A stretch of 64,000 bases of DNA from assembly GCA_023421395.1 (NCBI GenBank), contig JAEZTL010000038.1, forward strand, positions 1-64,000, given 5' to 3'. A program made the translations under genes and the position numbers. The notes beneath the pieces were generated by a model that was given only the letters and a program-made list of their open reading frames with translations, searched no databases and was not told the DNA's origin. This document shows positions 1 to 9,233 of the stretch, piece by piece. This DNA comes from Bacillota bacterium (GTDB lineage Bacteria; Bacillota; Clostridia; Christensenellales; Aristaeellaceae). Within the stretch, counting starts at the first letter, position 1. Each line of letters begins with the position of its first letter.

Positions 1-27
1 TGCTCCATCGCGGAGTATTCCACGCCT

Positions 28-1557
28 CTACCCCCAGTATTTCCGGTCCAGCGCGCGATACTGCACGGCTTCCGCCACATGCTCCCGCGTGATTTCGCCG
101 CCCCCCGCCAGATCAGCGATGGTCCGAGCCACCTTGACCACGCGGGTGTAGGCGCGGTTGGAAAAGCCCATGGCCTCGCTGGCATCCCTGAGAAGCCGCT
201 TCGCCTCCGGGGTCATCGGGCAATTCTCACCCAGTGTCCGGGCGTCCAGCCGCGCGTTGCAGGCGATGCGCTGATCCCGGTAGCGTTCGCGCTGGACGCC
301 CCGCGCCGCCTCGACCCGGGCACGGATGGCGGCGCTGGCCTCTTCGTCTCCCGTCGAGGCCAGTTCCTCCGCCGGGATGGATTCCACCTCGATGTGCAAA
401 TCGATCCGGTCCAGAAGCGGGCCGGAGATCTTGTTCAGGTACTGGCGGATCTGGTGGGGCGTGCAGCGGCACTGGGCGGTTCGGGCGCCGTAGTTGCCGC
501 AGGGACAGGGGTTCATCGAACAGATGAGCATGAACTGCGCCGGATAGGTGGCCTGCGCGCCGACGCGGGTGATGGTCACCACCCCGTCCTCCATCGGCTG
601 GCGCAATACTTCCAGCACGTCCCGGCGATATTCGGGTAACTCATCCAGAAACAGAACGCCGTGATGGGCGCGGGAGATTTCCCCTGGCAGCGCGGTCGCG
701 CCGCCCCCCACGATGGCCGCGGGCGACGTGGTGTGGTGCGGTGACCGGAACGGCCGTTCGGTCAGCAGCCCCATCTCCGGCGGAAAGCCCGCCGCGGAGT
801 GAATGCGGGTAACCTCCAACGCCTCGGAAAAGCTCATGTCCGGCAGGATGCCCGGCACCGCGCGGGCCAGCAGCGTTTTGCCGGAGCCCGGCGTCCCGAT
901 GAGCAGCGCGTTATGACCACCGGCGGCGGCGATCTCAAGCGCCCTCTTTGCGAATTTCTGCCCCTTGACGTAGCGAAAGTCGCTGGCCATCGTCCGCGCA
1001 CCCAGAAGTTTCCGGTATTCCACCGCCTCCAGCGGCTGGACGGAGCGCGCGCCCATCAGGTACGCCGCCAGGTCCTTCAGCGACGAAAAGGGCAGGATTT
1101 CGATGCCCGCCACGCAGGCGACCTCCCGGGCGTTTCCCTCCGGCAGCGCGATGCGCGTTACACCCGCCTCCCGGGCGGAGATGGTCATCGGCAGCGCGCC
1201 GCGCACCGGGCGCACCGAGCCGTCAAGGGACAACTCGCCCAGGATGGCGATGTCCCGGAGCGCCTCCCGCGGGATCAGACCCGCCGACGCGGCGACGCCC
1301 ACCGCGATGGCCAGGTCAAAGGCCGGGCCCTGCTTTTTCTGGTCCGCGGGGGCGAGGTTCACGATCAGCCGGTCGTCGGGAAAGCCGAAGCCGCTGTTTT
1401 TCATCGCGGCACGCACGCGTTCGCGGGATTCACGGACGGCGGCGTCGGGCAGGCCCACCAACTCAAATACCGGCAGGCCGCCGGAGAGGTTCACCTCCAC
1501 CGTCACCGGAAACCCGTCGATGCCCGAAAGGCCGTAGCTGAGCACGGTCGCCAGCAC
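28..1557 (-). CDS. comM: YifB/ComM family Mg-chelatase-like AAA+ ATPase
   Basis: A full-length 509-residue member of the YifB/ComM family. The N-terminal part (about 1-170) is the Lon-protease-like ChlI domain. The AAA+ module has Walker A GTPGSGKT near residue 220 and Walker B FLDELPE, followed by a cysteine cluster (CPCGNYG, then CRCTP) typical of the family. In proteobacteria ComM is a helicase that promotes branch migration of incoming DNA in transformation; the role in Clostridia is less clear. The start is a GTG with GAGGGGG upstream. It is the last gene of the minus-strand group rbgA-rnhB-yraN; in related genomes dprA often follows, but that would lie outside the window. Confidence 0.93.
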   Translation of the reverse strand: MLATVLSYGLSGIDGFPVTVEVNLSGGLPVFELVGLPDAAVRESRERVRAAMKNSGFGFPDDRLIVNLAPADQKKQGPAFDLAIAVGVAASAGLIPREALRDIAILGELSLDGSVRPVRGALPMTISAREAGVTRIALPEGNAREVACVAGIEILPFSSLKDLAAYLMGARSVQPLEAVEYRKLLGARTMASDFRYVKGQKFAKRALEIAAAGGHNALLIGTPGSGKTLLARAVPGILPDMSFSEALEVTRIHSAAGFPPEMGLLTERPFRSPHHTTSPAAIVGGGATALPGEISRAHHGVLFLDELPEYRRDVLEVLRQPMEDGVVTITRVGAQATYPAQFMLICSMNPCPCGNYGARTAQCRCTPHQIRQYLNKISGPLLDRIDLHIEVESIPAEELASTGDEEASAAIRARVEAARGVQRERYRDQRIACNARLDARTLGENCPMTPEAKRLLRDASEAMGFSNRAYTRVVKVARTIADLAGGGEITREHVAEAVQYRALDRKYWG

Positions 1558-1575
1558 GATCGCGCCCCCTCTCGT

Positions 1576-4500
1576 CTAGAAGATGTACCAACTCTTGAAC
1601 CAGCGCAGGAGGTTCGCGTAGGCGCGCAGGCAGGGCATGCCGCTCATGATCGGGTAGAACATGATAAACAGCGCCAGCGCCGCCGCACCGTAAATCCATA
1701 CCAACCGGATGTACACCCCATGCTTCGTCCTGCGCAGCCATTCGAAGAAGAGGGCGATCGCCAGGATGATGAAGGGCACGCTTGCGAAGTAGTGGTAGAT
1801 GAATGTGGAGCGGTATACCAGCGTCCACGGCAGATACTGGGACAGGAAGCCGATCACCACGAAGAGGTAGCGCCTGTCGCCGAAGGACTTGCCGAAGAAC
1901 AGCCGCGCGATCACAAAGAACAGCGCCGCGAGCCCGCCCCACCACACCGCGGGGTTGCCCATGCAGGAAATCGAGGAAACCCAGCCGGCGGGCATGAAGT
2001 CCGCGCCGGAATAGTACCACATGGGCTTGATGATCAGCGGCCACTGGTACCAGGGCGAGCGGAAGAAGTGCGTGTCGCTGGTAAGGCCCGAGTGGTAGGC
2101 GTACATGCTCTTTTGCATTTCCCACACGCCGCGGATGTTGAAAGTCCCGTCCGGCGTCAGCTGCCAGTAGTAGCTGAAATAATAGACCAGCAGCGGGATC
2201 ACGATGAAGAAGATCACGCACCAGAAAATCGTCACCCACAGGTTGCGCCAGAACTTCGCCACGGCGCGCTGGGCAACGCGTTTCTGTTCGCCGTCCATCA
2301 GCTTCAAATTGGTCCTGGCAAAGCGGTACTCCCGCGCGCGCAGGTAGACGCTGTAGAAGAACAGCACCGCCAGCCCCGCCGCCGCATAGATGCCGATCCA
2401 CTTGGAGGCGATGGCAAAGCTCATGAAAAGACCGCTAAAGCCCAGCGGCACAATCGTGCGCCACAACCGCGTGTGGTTGAAGCTCATCATGATGTACCGC
2501 AGCATGAAAATGTACATCACAATGATGAAGAACACCGCGAACACATCAATGGTGGCGATGCGCGTCTGGGTGAAATGCATCGCGTCCACCGCCATCAGAA
2601 ACGCCGCCAGAAACGCCGGGCTGGAGCGCCGGAGGAGCTGCTTGGCCAGAAGATACATCGCCGGGATCATCAGGATTCCGAACAGCGCCCCCATGAAGCG
2701 CCAGCCGAAGGGCGTCATGCCGAAGATGTCGATGCCCACCATGATCAGCACCTTGCCCAGCGGCGGGTGCGTGTACTCGTAGGTGTGCAGGCCTTCTTTG
2801 TTCTCAAAGGCGGTGCGCGCGTGATAGATTTCGTCAAAGTAGGTGCCGTTAAAGTAGGAAGGATAGGGCGGCGCCGTGTCCTGCTCGTCGATGAGCAGCG
2901 TGGGGTCGCTGGCGCGGCCCGCGTCCGCGCCCGCGGCGTAGACCGACGAAATCGGATAGGGCGCGCCGTCCTCGTCCAGGAAGGCGATCTCGTTCAGGAT
3001 CAGCCCGGAGCGCTCCGCCTCAATGCGCACGTAGCGGGCCGTCTGCGTCGGATGGCCGTCCTCGAGGGCGCTGAATCCGCCTTCCCCGTCTTTTTCGCTG
3101 GGCACGTACCAGAGCCAGCGGAACACTTCACCCTGGTCGTAGACCGCCCAGTGGGGCTCGCTCCAGACCTCGCCGTCCTCCGACAGCTGCACGGTAAAGG
3201 CGGTGTCGCAGATGCCCCCATAGTAGGTCATGTGGAACTGACGGAGGCTTCCAAGGTCAAAGGTGATCTGTTCGCCCGTCTGGGAGGACTTCCACTGGGT
3301 CTGAGGCGCGAGCGCCGAGCCCAGATTGGTTAGCGCCACCACGGCGTACACCGCCGTCAGGCCCAGCATGAGAAGCCAGTCCCGCTTTTTCATGGCCAGT
3401 TTCGATTCTTTGGGGCGGAACAGGCCGTCGGCCGCGGGGTTGATCATCGGGTCGAGGAGCAGCCGCCTGTCCTCATCCGAAAGGTAGGTGCGCGTGACGC
3501 TGTACACGCGGTTTTTGACCGTGATGTCAAAGGAGGCCCAGGCCATCACCGCCGCGGCTGCAAGGTTCCACAGGGCGATGGCGGTGTTGAGGCCGCTCTC
3601 CGCGTCGATCAGGTGCTGCGACTGGAGCACCAACCCCGCGTTCATGAACTGGGTCCCGGCCACCATGACGGCGGCGGCCAGGATGCGAATGTCCTGATCC
3701 ACCGAATAAGCGAAGATCATCAGGAGAATCGCCGGAAACAGATAACGCTCGTGCATCATCGGCGCGAAGGAGAATAACAACGTGAGCAGCGTGGCGCAGG
3801 CAAGCATCAGCCGGTCCCGCCGCCTGCCGAAGGCGTAGAGGAAAATCGTGTAGCTGAAGGACAGGTACATCATCAGGTTGGCGAAGAAGCTCCACAGCGG
3901 GGCGTTCTCCAGCGCCGTCCAGTTCATATTCAGGATGACGTACAGGTTGGCCGCGTTGACGGTGATGTATTTGTAGGTATCCAGCGCGCCGGTGAAAAGC
4001 GTCGTCAGCCACAGAAGCGGCTGGAGAAATTCCGGCGCGCTGGCGGCCAGCGGGGATTTTTCGATCAGGGCTTGGGGCAGCGCCGATATGAACGGCAGCG
4101 CGATGAGCAGCATGATGACGAGCATCAGCCCGACCGCGCGCAGAATGCGCAGCACAGTCCTGCTCTTCTCTTCGCTCTGCCATATTTCCACCGCCAGCAC
4201 CGCGATGCCCAGCGGGGCGAACATCAGTGCCTGGGGCTTGACCATGATCGCAACGCCGTAGATGGAGAGGGACCAGGCATACTTTCCCTTGACCATGTTC
4301 AGGATCGTCAGCGCCATCAAAAGCGCCAGGAACGCATCGATCTGCCCCCAGGCGGCGCTGTTCAGAATGGTGGCGGGCAGGAGCGCGTAGAGCGCGGCCA
4401 TAATGACCGCGATCCGCTCGCCCAGCGCCTTTTTGCCCTCCCGGTAAATCAGGTGCGCCGCGGCGAGGTCCATCAGGATCGCGGGCGTCTTGACGATCAG

Positions 4501-5487
4501 CCAAAAAAGGCGGCTGTCATAGCTCAGCTGGAAAAGATTGCGCACCGCGCCGATGACCCAGAGCACGTACATATACCCCGGCGGGTAATCGCAGAACACA
4601 TCCGCCGAATAGAAGCCCGACGGGCCCGTGACCGCCATGCGCGCCGCCCAAGCGGAGAAGTCGCCCATATCGACGCCGTAGCCGTATACGGTGACCGCCA
4701 CCACCGCACGCACGATCAGCCCCGCCGCCAGCGCGGCCCATAAAAGCCGCTTCAGTGACGGCTGCGAAAGATTTTCGAGCGCACCCCTTCTGGCGGCCAG
4801 CGCGCTCCAGAGCATCATGAGGACGGAAAGCGCCCCGATCAGGCTCAGAAGGAGCGTATAGGGGCCTTTTTGAGGCTCGTCGGCGGCGGAAAAGTCCACA
4901 TCCTCGCCGTCGTCCGCGGAAAGCGTGGTGAACGAATAGACGTTGGCGTCCGCCGGGGCGCTGTCCACCTTCTCCATCCGGAAGTCGTCAAACCAGGCCG
5001 TACCGGTGTTGGTGGAGCCGTATCCACCCAACCGCGCCAGCACGGTGATTTCGGTCTGATCGTCGCCCGCGATGCCGTAGAGTTCCACCGGCACCCACGC
5101 GCCCTGGGTATCATACACGAGTTCCGACGAGGCGAAGGTGTCCTTGACGGAGATGCCCGCGCCGTCCTCGTCCTCGCCCACGCCCTCGGCGCGGATGCGG
5201 CAGGTGACGCGGTACAGCGCGCCCGGTTCCACCGGGACATTCTGCGCGAAGCGCGCATCGTTTGCGGAGAAATTCTCCACCTTCGCGCAATAGGCGCCCT
5301 CGTAAGCACCGCCCTCGGCGATCAGCTCGCTGACGCCTTCGCTCCGGTCCCACATATCCCGCTGCCACGCGGCGGGGAGACCTCCGCTCACCGTTTCAAA
5401 ACCGGGGTTTTCGATCAGGTTTTCAGCCAGCGCCGCCTGCGGCAGCAAAAGCGCCAGCAGCACCGTCAGCCAAAGAATCTTTTTCAT
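1576..5487 (-). CDS. Large GT-C membrane glycosyltransferase (GT39/PMT type) with two glycosyltransferase regions
   Basis: A 1303-residue protein. It has a signal peptide (residues 1-21) and an extracytoplasmic carbohydrate-binding-like domain (about 22-190, starting NLIENPGFE). A first multi-spanning GT-C region (about 240-640) carries an acidic loop around GVDMGDFSAW. Then comes a linker and a membrane segment, a discoidin-like (F5/8 C) region (about 735-860, ending RYVRIEAE), and a second region with hallmarks of protein O-mannosyltransferases: DEIYHARTA, then YEYTHPPLGK. Such enzymes move sugar from polyprenyl-phosphate sugars to proteins or glycans outside the membrane. The start is ATG at 5487 with a GGAG site. 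It sits between yraN and comM and is not part of the usual cluster, so it is probably an insertion into it. Substrate unknown. Confidence 0.88.
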   Translation of the reverse strand: MKKILWLTVLLALLLPQAALAENLIENPGFETVSGGLPAAWQRDMWDRSEGVSELIAEGGAYEGAYCAKVENFSANDARFAQNVPVEPGALYRVTCRIRAEGVGEDEDGAGISVKDTFASSELVYDTQGAWVPVELYGIAGDDQTEITVLARLGGYGSTNTGTAWFDDFRMEKVDSAPADANVYSFTTLSADDGEDVDFSAADEPQKGPYTLLLSLIGALSVLMMLWSALAARRGALENLSQPSLKRLLWAALAAGLIVRAVVAVTVYGYGVDMGDFSAWAARMAVTGPSGFYSADVFCDYPPGYMYVLWVIGAVRNLFQLSYDSRLFWLIVKTPAILMDLAAAHLIYREGKKALGERIAVIMAALYALLPATILNSAAWGQIDAFLALLMALTILNMVKGKYAWSLSIYGVAIMVKPQALMFAPLGIAVLAVEIWQSEEKSRTVLRILRAVGLMLVIMLLIALPFISALPQALIEKSPLAASAPEFLQPLLWLTTLFTGALDTYKYITVNAANLYVILNMNWTALENAPLWSFFANLMMYLSFSYTIFLYAFGRRRDRLMLACATLLTLLFSFAPMMHERYLFPAILLMIFAYSVDQDIRILAAAVMVAGTQFMNAGLVLQSQHLIDAESGLNTAIALWNLAAAAVMAWASFDITVKNRVYSVTRTYLSDEDRRLLLDPMINPAADGLFRPKESKLAMKKRDWLLMLGLTAVYAVVALTNLGSALAPQTQWKSSQTGEQITFDLGSLRQFHMTYYGGICDTAFTVQLSEDGEVWSEPHWAVYDQGEVFRWLWYVPSEKDGEGGFSALEDGHPTQTARYVRIEAERSGLILNEIAFLDEDGAPYPISSVYAAGADAGRASDPTLLIDEQDTAPPYPSYFNGTYFDEIYHARTAFENKEGLHTYEYTHPPLGKVLIMVGIDIFGMTPFGWRFMGALFGILMIPAMYLLAKQLLRRSSPAFLAAFLMAVDAMHFTQTRIATIDVFAVFFIIVMYIFMLRYIMMSFNHTRLWRTIVPLGFSGLFMSFAIASKWIGIYAAAGLAVLFFYSVYLRAREYRFARTNLKLMDGEQKRVAQRAVAKFWRNLWVTIFWCVIFFIVIPLLVYYFSYYWQLTPDGTFNIRGVWEMQKSMYAYHSGLTSDTHFFRSPWYQWPLIIKPMWYYSGADFMPAGWVSSISCMGNPAVWWGGLAALFFVIARLFFGKSFGDRRYLFVVIGFLSQYLPWTLVYRSTFIYHYFASVPFIILAIALFFEWLRRTKHGVYIRLVWIYGAAALALFIMFYPIMSGMPCLRAYANLLRWFKSWYIF

Positions 5488-5568
5488 CGGAAAAACGCTC
5501 CGTCTGATTGCATATATGACAAAAGTATTTCCACGCAGGAGCGCAAAAATCCTGCCTGCGGGGAAATC

Positions 5569-5922
5569 TTACGAATACTGCACATAGGAAAACGCGCCCT
5601 TGATGTGACGCAGGCCTTCCGGATCGATCTCGATCACATCGAAGCGGATGCGTTCGTCCAGCAGATGCTGTTCTTTCAGATAGTAAAGCGCCGCGCCGGA
5701 AATGCGCGCCTGTTTTAAGCGGGTGACGGCTTCGCCGGGCGTCCCGTGGGCGAGGCCTCCGCGCTGCTTGACTTCCACAAAGGCGACAACGCCGTCCATC
5801 CGAACGATGATGTCCACCTCTCCCGGCCCGCGCCGGTAATTGCGCGCCAGAATCTCCGCGCCCTGCGCCGCAAGGTATTCAGCGGCCACGGCCTCCCACT
5901 CGGCGCCCCGGCGCGCGCTCAC
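5569..5922 (-). CDS. yraN: YraN family (UPF0102) putative endonuclease
   Basis: A 117-residue protein of the UPF0102/YraN family, which has a restriction-endonuclease-like fold. The expected elements are visible: GAEWEAVAAEYL at the N-terminus, ILARNYR, then GEVDIIV and VAFVEVKQR, which give the acidic-acidic-ExK metal site. The GTG start overlaps the stop of rnhB by four bases (GTGA), so translation is coupled. The rnhB-yraN-comM order is conserved in Bacillota. The cellular role is not settled; a DNA repair or recombination role is the usual suggestion. Confidence 0.92.
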   Translation of the reverse strand: MSARRGAEWEAVAAEYLAAQGAEILARNYRRGPGEVDIIVRMDGVVAFVEVKQRGGLAHGTPGEAVTRLKQARISGAALYYLKEQHLLDERIRFDVIEIDPEGLRHIKGAFSYVQYS

Positions 5923-6548
5923 GCCTGGCCCTCCAGAATCTTTCCGATAAAACTCCTGCGGTGCGCCGGGCAGGGGCCCAACTCCCGCAGCGCACGAATG
6001 TGCTCCGCCGTGCCATATCCCTTGTGGCGTGAAAAGCCGTAGCCGGGGTAGATTTTGTCCAGTTCCTCCATCAGATGGTCGCGGTGAACCTTGGCGACGA
6101 TGGAAGCCGCCGCGATCATATAGGAGATCGCGTCGCCGTGGATGATGGCGCGCCCCTCGGCCGGAAGGCGCAGCCCCTCCACCGCGTCGATCAGAAACAC
6201 GGCCGCCGGCGCGTCTTCGGCGCAGGTTTCCATGGCGCGGCGGGTGGCGTTCAGGATGTTGATTTCGTCGATCACATCCGCCTCCACCCGCGCGATGGCC
6301 ACGTGGGACGCGCGCGCGAGAATCGCCTCGGAGAGCGCCTCGCGCCGGGCCGGCGACAGCTTCTTGGAGTCGTCCACGCCGGGGATCAGCGCGTCCGGCG
6401 GCAACACCACGCAGGCGGTGACCACCGGACCCGCCAACGGGCCCCGGCCTACCTCGTCGATGCCCGCGACGGCACCGCCCTTTTCCCAGTACTCCCGTTC
6501 AATCTCCGTCATGCGGCGGAGTTTCTCCACCGGATTCTCCCTCGCCAT
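5919..6548 (-). CDS. rnhB: Ribonuclease HII
   Basis: A 209-residue type 2 RNase H that removes ribonucleotides misincorporated in DNA and RNA primers. The catalytic acidic residues lie in GIDEVGRGPLAGPV (Asp, Glu), in DDSKKLSP and in VFLIDA. SYMIAAASIVAKVHRD and PGYGFSRHKGYGT are family signatures. The ATG start at 6548 is preceded by GGAGG. The gene begins inside the last 50 bases of rbgA, so the two are tightly linked, and it overlaps yraN by four bases at its end. Confidence 0.96.
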   Translation of the reverse strand: MARENPVEKLRRMTEIEREYWEKGGAVAGIDEVGRGPLAGPVVTACVVLPPDALIPGVDDSKKLSPARREALSEAILARASHVAIARVEADVIDEINILNATRRAMETCAEDAPAAVFLIDAVEGLRLPAEGRAIIHGDAISYMIAAASIVAKVHRDHLMEELDKIYPGYGFSRHKGYGTAEHIRALRELGPCPAHRRSFIGKILEGQA

Positions 6549-7446
6549 GGCCGGCCTCCGATGTATGAATTGGATTTGACTCCATGGGTTTTGCCGCTCC
6601 GGGCGCGCGCTCCAGCGTGAGCCGCCCCACCTTGCCCGCGCGAAATTCGTCCAGCACCAGGGCCGCGCCGCGGGTCACGTCCGGCCGCCCGCCGCTCATC
6701 AGCCAGCCGCGGCCGAGGCACGCGGCGTCCAGCAACTGCTCCGGGTTCATCTCCGGCGCGCCTTGCGGCAGCCTGAAGCGCGCGGAAGAAGCGGCGGGAT
6801 CGACGGCCAGCAGCAGCGAAAGCAGGTTTGCCGCCAGCTTCTCCGCGTCCATGATCTGGTCAGAGATCGAGCCCAGATAGGCCAGAATCCGCGCGCCCCG
6901 CTGGTCGGAAAGCCTCGGCCATAGCATGCCGGGGGTATCCAGAAGCTCCAGATACGGCCCCACCTTCACCCAGGTGTTGGCGCGGGTGACGCCGGGCCGG
7001 TCGGCGGTCTTCGCCACCGCCGAACCCCTCAGCCGGTTGATGAAGGTGGATTTGCCCACGTTGGGGATACCCACCACCATCAGGCGGACGGTCTTTGTGA
7101 CGCCGCGGGCCTTCATCCTGTCCACGGAGGGCTTAACGGCCTGCTCGATCCGCTGCAGGATTTCCCGCGTGCCGCCGCCGGCGGCGTTGAGCGCCACGGC
7201 AGTTTCCCCGCGCTGCTTGAAATAGGCGAGCCATTGCTTCGTCTCCCGCTCGCCCGCCAGATCGGCTTTGTTCAGCACCAAAATACGGGCCTTGCCCCGG
7301 CTCATCTGGGCCAGGTCCGGGTTGCGGGTGGAGAGAGGCGCGCGGGCGTCGCACAACTCGACAACAGCGTCCACCTGCTTCAACTGAACACTTAGCAGCC
7401 GCTTGGCTTTGGCCATGTGTCCCGGGTACCAGTTGATTTCGGGCAT
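6499..7446 (-). CDS. rbgA: Ribosome biogenesis GTPase RbgA (YlqF)
   Basis: A 315-residue circularly permuted GTPase. G4 (NKAD, in LNKADLAG) comes before G1 (GIPNVGKST) and G3 (DTPG), as expected for the YlqF/YawG class that matures the 50S subunit. The start was placed at the ATG beginning PEINWYPGHMAKA, the conserved N-terminus, which has GGAGG seven bases upstream; a longer reading frame continues upstream but crosses the rplS terminator. The last ~20 residues (rich in Gly, Glu) extend beyond the family core and overlap the start of rnhB. Confidence 0.95.
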   Translation of the reverse strand: MPEINWYPGHMAKAKRLLSVQLKQVDAVVELCDARAPLSTRNPDLAQMSRGKARILVLNKADLAGERETKQWLAYFKQRGETAVALNAAGGGTREILQRIEQAVKPSVDRMKARGVTKTVRLMVVGIPNVGKSTFINRLRGSAVAKTADRPGVTRANTWVKVGPYLELLDTPGMLWPRLSDQRGARILAYLGSISDQIMDAEKLAANLLSLLLAVDPAASSARFRLPQGAPEMNPEQLLDAACLGRGWLMSGGRPDVTRGAALVLDEFRAGKVGRLTLERAPGAAKPMESNPIHTSEAGHGEGESGGETPPHDGD

Positions 7447-7465
7447 GTGTCCTCCATGAAAAAAG

Positions 7466-7492
7466 AAAAAGCCGCACATCGCGCGGCTTTTT
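7466..7492 (-). terminator. Rho-independent terminator between rplS and rbgA
   Basis: On the minus strand a ten-base stem (AAAAAGCCGC / GCGGCTTTTT) with a seven-base loop is followed by CTTTTTT. It lies in the gap between the rplS stop and the rbgA ribosome binding site, so it should end most rplS transcripts and reduce read-through into rbgA-rnhB-yraN. Confidence 0.88.
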
Positions 7493-7498
7493 CCGGGA

Positions 7499-7843
7499 TT
7501 ACTTGGCTTCCTTCACCTTGGCGGCCTTGCCGCTCAGATCGCGCAGGTAGTAGAGCTTGGCGCGGCGCACCTTGCCGCGGCGGATGACCTGAATCGAATC
7601 GACGCGGGGCGAGTGCAGCGGGAACGTACGCTCCACGCCGACGCCATAGGACGAACGGCGGACGGTGAACGTCTCGCGCACAGAGCCGTTGCGGCGGGCG
7701 ATGACAACGCCCTCGAACGCCTGAAGGCGCTCGCGAGAACCCTCGACAACCTTCACCTGCACACGCACGGTGTCGCCGATGGAGAACGCGGGGATATCGG
7801 AGCGCAGCTGGGCGCTCTCGATGGAACGGATGATTTCATTCAT
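7499..7843 (-). CDS. rplS: 50S ribosomal protein bL19
   Basis: A 114-residue bL19, matching the usual length of about 115. Recognisable segments are MNEIIRSIE at the start, [39 protein letters not shown] and RAKLYYLR near the end. The ATG at 7843 was chosen over an upstream in-frame ATG because GAAGGAGG sits directly before it and the protein then matches the family. It has its own promoter at 7924-7953 and its own terminator, so it can be expressed independently of trmD. Confidence 0.97.
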   Translation of the reverse strand: MNEIIRSIESAQLRSDIPAFSIGDTVRVQVKVVEGSRERLQAFEGVVIARRNGSVRETFTVRRSSYGVGVERTFPLHSPRVDSIQVIRRGKVRRAKLYYLRDLSGKAAKVKEAK

Positions 7844-7923
7844 GAATGGGATCCTCCTTCCTTCAAGGACGTTCATGCGCGGCGTCACATTCCGGCAGCG
7901 GACCGTCCGAACTCACAAACTTT

Positions 7924-7953
7924 ATTATACCGCAGGGGCTGTCCCCTACACAA
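7924..7953 (-). promoter_or_regulatory. Promoter for rplS
   Basis: On the minus strand TTGTGT (7948-7953) and TATAAT (7924-7929) are separated by 18 bases. The predicted start leaves a leader of roughly 75 bases before the rplS ATG. A short GGGG/CCCC hairpin lies in the spacer. Confidence 0.65.
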
Positions 7954-7971
7954 GCGGGTTTGATGTAAAAT

Positions 7972-8709
7972 TCAGGTTGTTACCCTCGCTTCGCTGCAGG
8001 CCAATCCGTCCAAAAACGCGCGGTCGCGCTTGTCCAGCGAAGTTTTCTCCAGGAGCTCCGGCCTCCGCTCAAGCGTAAGCCTGAGCGCCTCGTCGCGGCG
8101 CCAGCGGTTGATCTGGGCGTGGTTGCCATTGAGCAGCACCTCCGGCACCGCAAGCCCGCGGTATTCCCGAGGGCGGGTATACTGCGGGTATTCCAGAAGG
8201 CCCGAGGAAAAGCTCTCGTCCACCGAGGACTCGTCCCGTCCCAGCACGCCGGGGATCAGCCGCGACACGGCGTCGATCACCACCAACGCGCCCAGCTCGC
8301 CACCGGTGAGCACATAGTCGCCGATGGAAAGCTCCTCGTCGATGGCCAAATCCAGCGCCCGCTGGTCCACGCCCTCGTAGTGGCCGCAGAGCAGCAGAAG
8401 CTCCTCTTCCTCGGCCAGCTCCTCGACGACGGACTGTGTCAGCGTTCGCCCCCGGGGCGACAAGTAAACGCGCCGGCCCTTCACCGGGTTGGCCTCGATG
8501 GCGTCCACGATGGGCTGCGCCAGCATCACCATACCGGCGCCGCCGCCAAAGGGATCGTCGTCGGTATTCTTATGCTTCCGGTCGGAATAGGGACGGATAT
8601 CAATCAGCTCGACCTTGATCAGTCCCTGGGCGACGGCCCGCCCGAGGATACTGCCCATGAGCATCGGGCGCAGCATCTCGGGGAAGATGGTCAGCACCTT
8701 GAAGGTCAT
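7972..8709 (-). CDS. trmD: tRNA (guanine-N1-)-methyltransferase
   Basis: A 245-residue TrmD, which makes m1G37 in tRNAs reading CNN and some GNN codons to prevent frameshifting. The SPOUT trefoil-knot signature is clear: DPFGGGAGMVM near the N-terminus, LLCGHYEGVDQR and the segment IGDYVLTGGELGA that binds S-adenosylmethionine. The start ATG overlaps the rimM stop by four bases, so the two are translationally coupled, the usual rimM-trmD arrangement. Confidence 0.97.
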   Translation of the reverse strand: MTFKVLTIFPEMLRPMLMGSILGRAVAQGLIKVELIDIRPYSDRKHKNTDDDPFGGGAGMVMLAQPIVDAIEANPVKGRRVYLSPRGRTLTQSVVEELAEEEELLLLCGHYEGVDQRALDLAIDEELSIGDYVLTGGELGALVVIDAVSRLIPGVLGRDESSVDESFSSGLLEYPQYTRPREYRGLAVPEVLLNGNHAQINRWRRDEALRLTLERRPELLEKTSLDKRDRAFLDGLACSEARVTT

Positions 8710-9233
8710 TCGTCGAACACCGCCACTTCGGCAAGGCGCGCGGCGGAGAGAAGCATCTTCTTGGCGCGCACGTCCACTTCCAGAAACACACTCTTGAGCG
8801 CGGGCACCAGCACCTCGCCCAGCGGGCCCTTGAACACGTACACGTCGCCGGCGCCCGGCTGCAGCACGTCCGTCAGCGTACCGATCAGGCGGCCGGAATC
8901 GTCCGTCGCCACGCAGCCGATCAGGTCGCAGATGAACTCGGCGTCCTCGGGCAGCTTGGCGGCCGACGCCCGGTCCACGTAGATCAGGCGGCCCCGGAGC
9001 TTCTCGGCGGCGGTGCGGTCCGCATAGCCGCGGACGGTCAGGTAGACCGCATCGGAATCGATGCGGCTGACCTTGACCTTTTCCGGCACATAGGCGCCCG
9101 CCTCGTCCCGGAAAAATACGCGGGCGAGGCCGGCAAAGCGCGACGGATCGGAGGTGATCGGGCGCACCTTGACCTCGCCCTTCACCCCCTGGGGTTTCAG
9201 AATTTCGCCGATGACCAGGTATTCGTCCAGCAT
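8706..9233 (-). CDS. rimM: Ribosome maturation factor RimM
   Basis: A 175-residue RimM, needed for 16S rRNA processing and maturation of the 30S head. The N-terminal RimM domain begins with YLVIGEILKPQGVKGEVKV and the C-terminal PRC-barrel domain includes DLIGC and GAGDVYVFKG, followed by the conserved VLVPAL. It shares one base with the start of the KH-domain gene upstream stop and overlaps trmD by four bases. Confidence 0.95.
   Translation of the reverse strand: MLDEYLVIGEILKPQGVKGEVKVRPITSDPSRFAGLARVFFRDEAGAYVPEKVKVSRIDSDAVYLTVRGYADRTAAEKLRGRLIYVDRASAAKLPEDAEFICDLIGCVATDDSGRLIGTLTDVLQPGAGDVYVFKGPLGEVLVPALKSVFLEVDVRAKKMLLSAARLAEVAVFDE

Noticed and set aside
799..3333. Plus-strand open frame of 844 codons antisense to comM and the glycosyltransferase
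   Set aside because: It is a mirror of the high-GC codon pattern of two well-supported minus-strand genes, is rich in His, Arg and Gln, and has no family signature or ribosome binding site.
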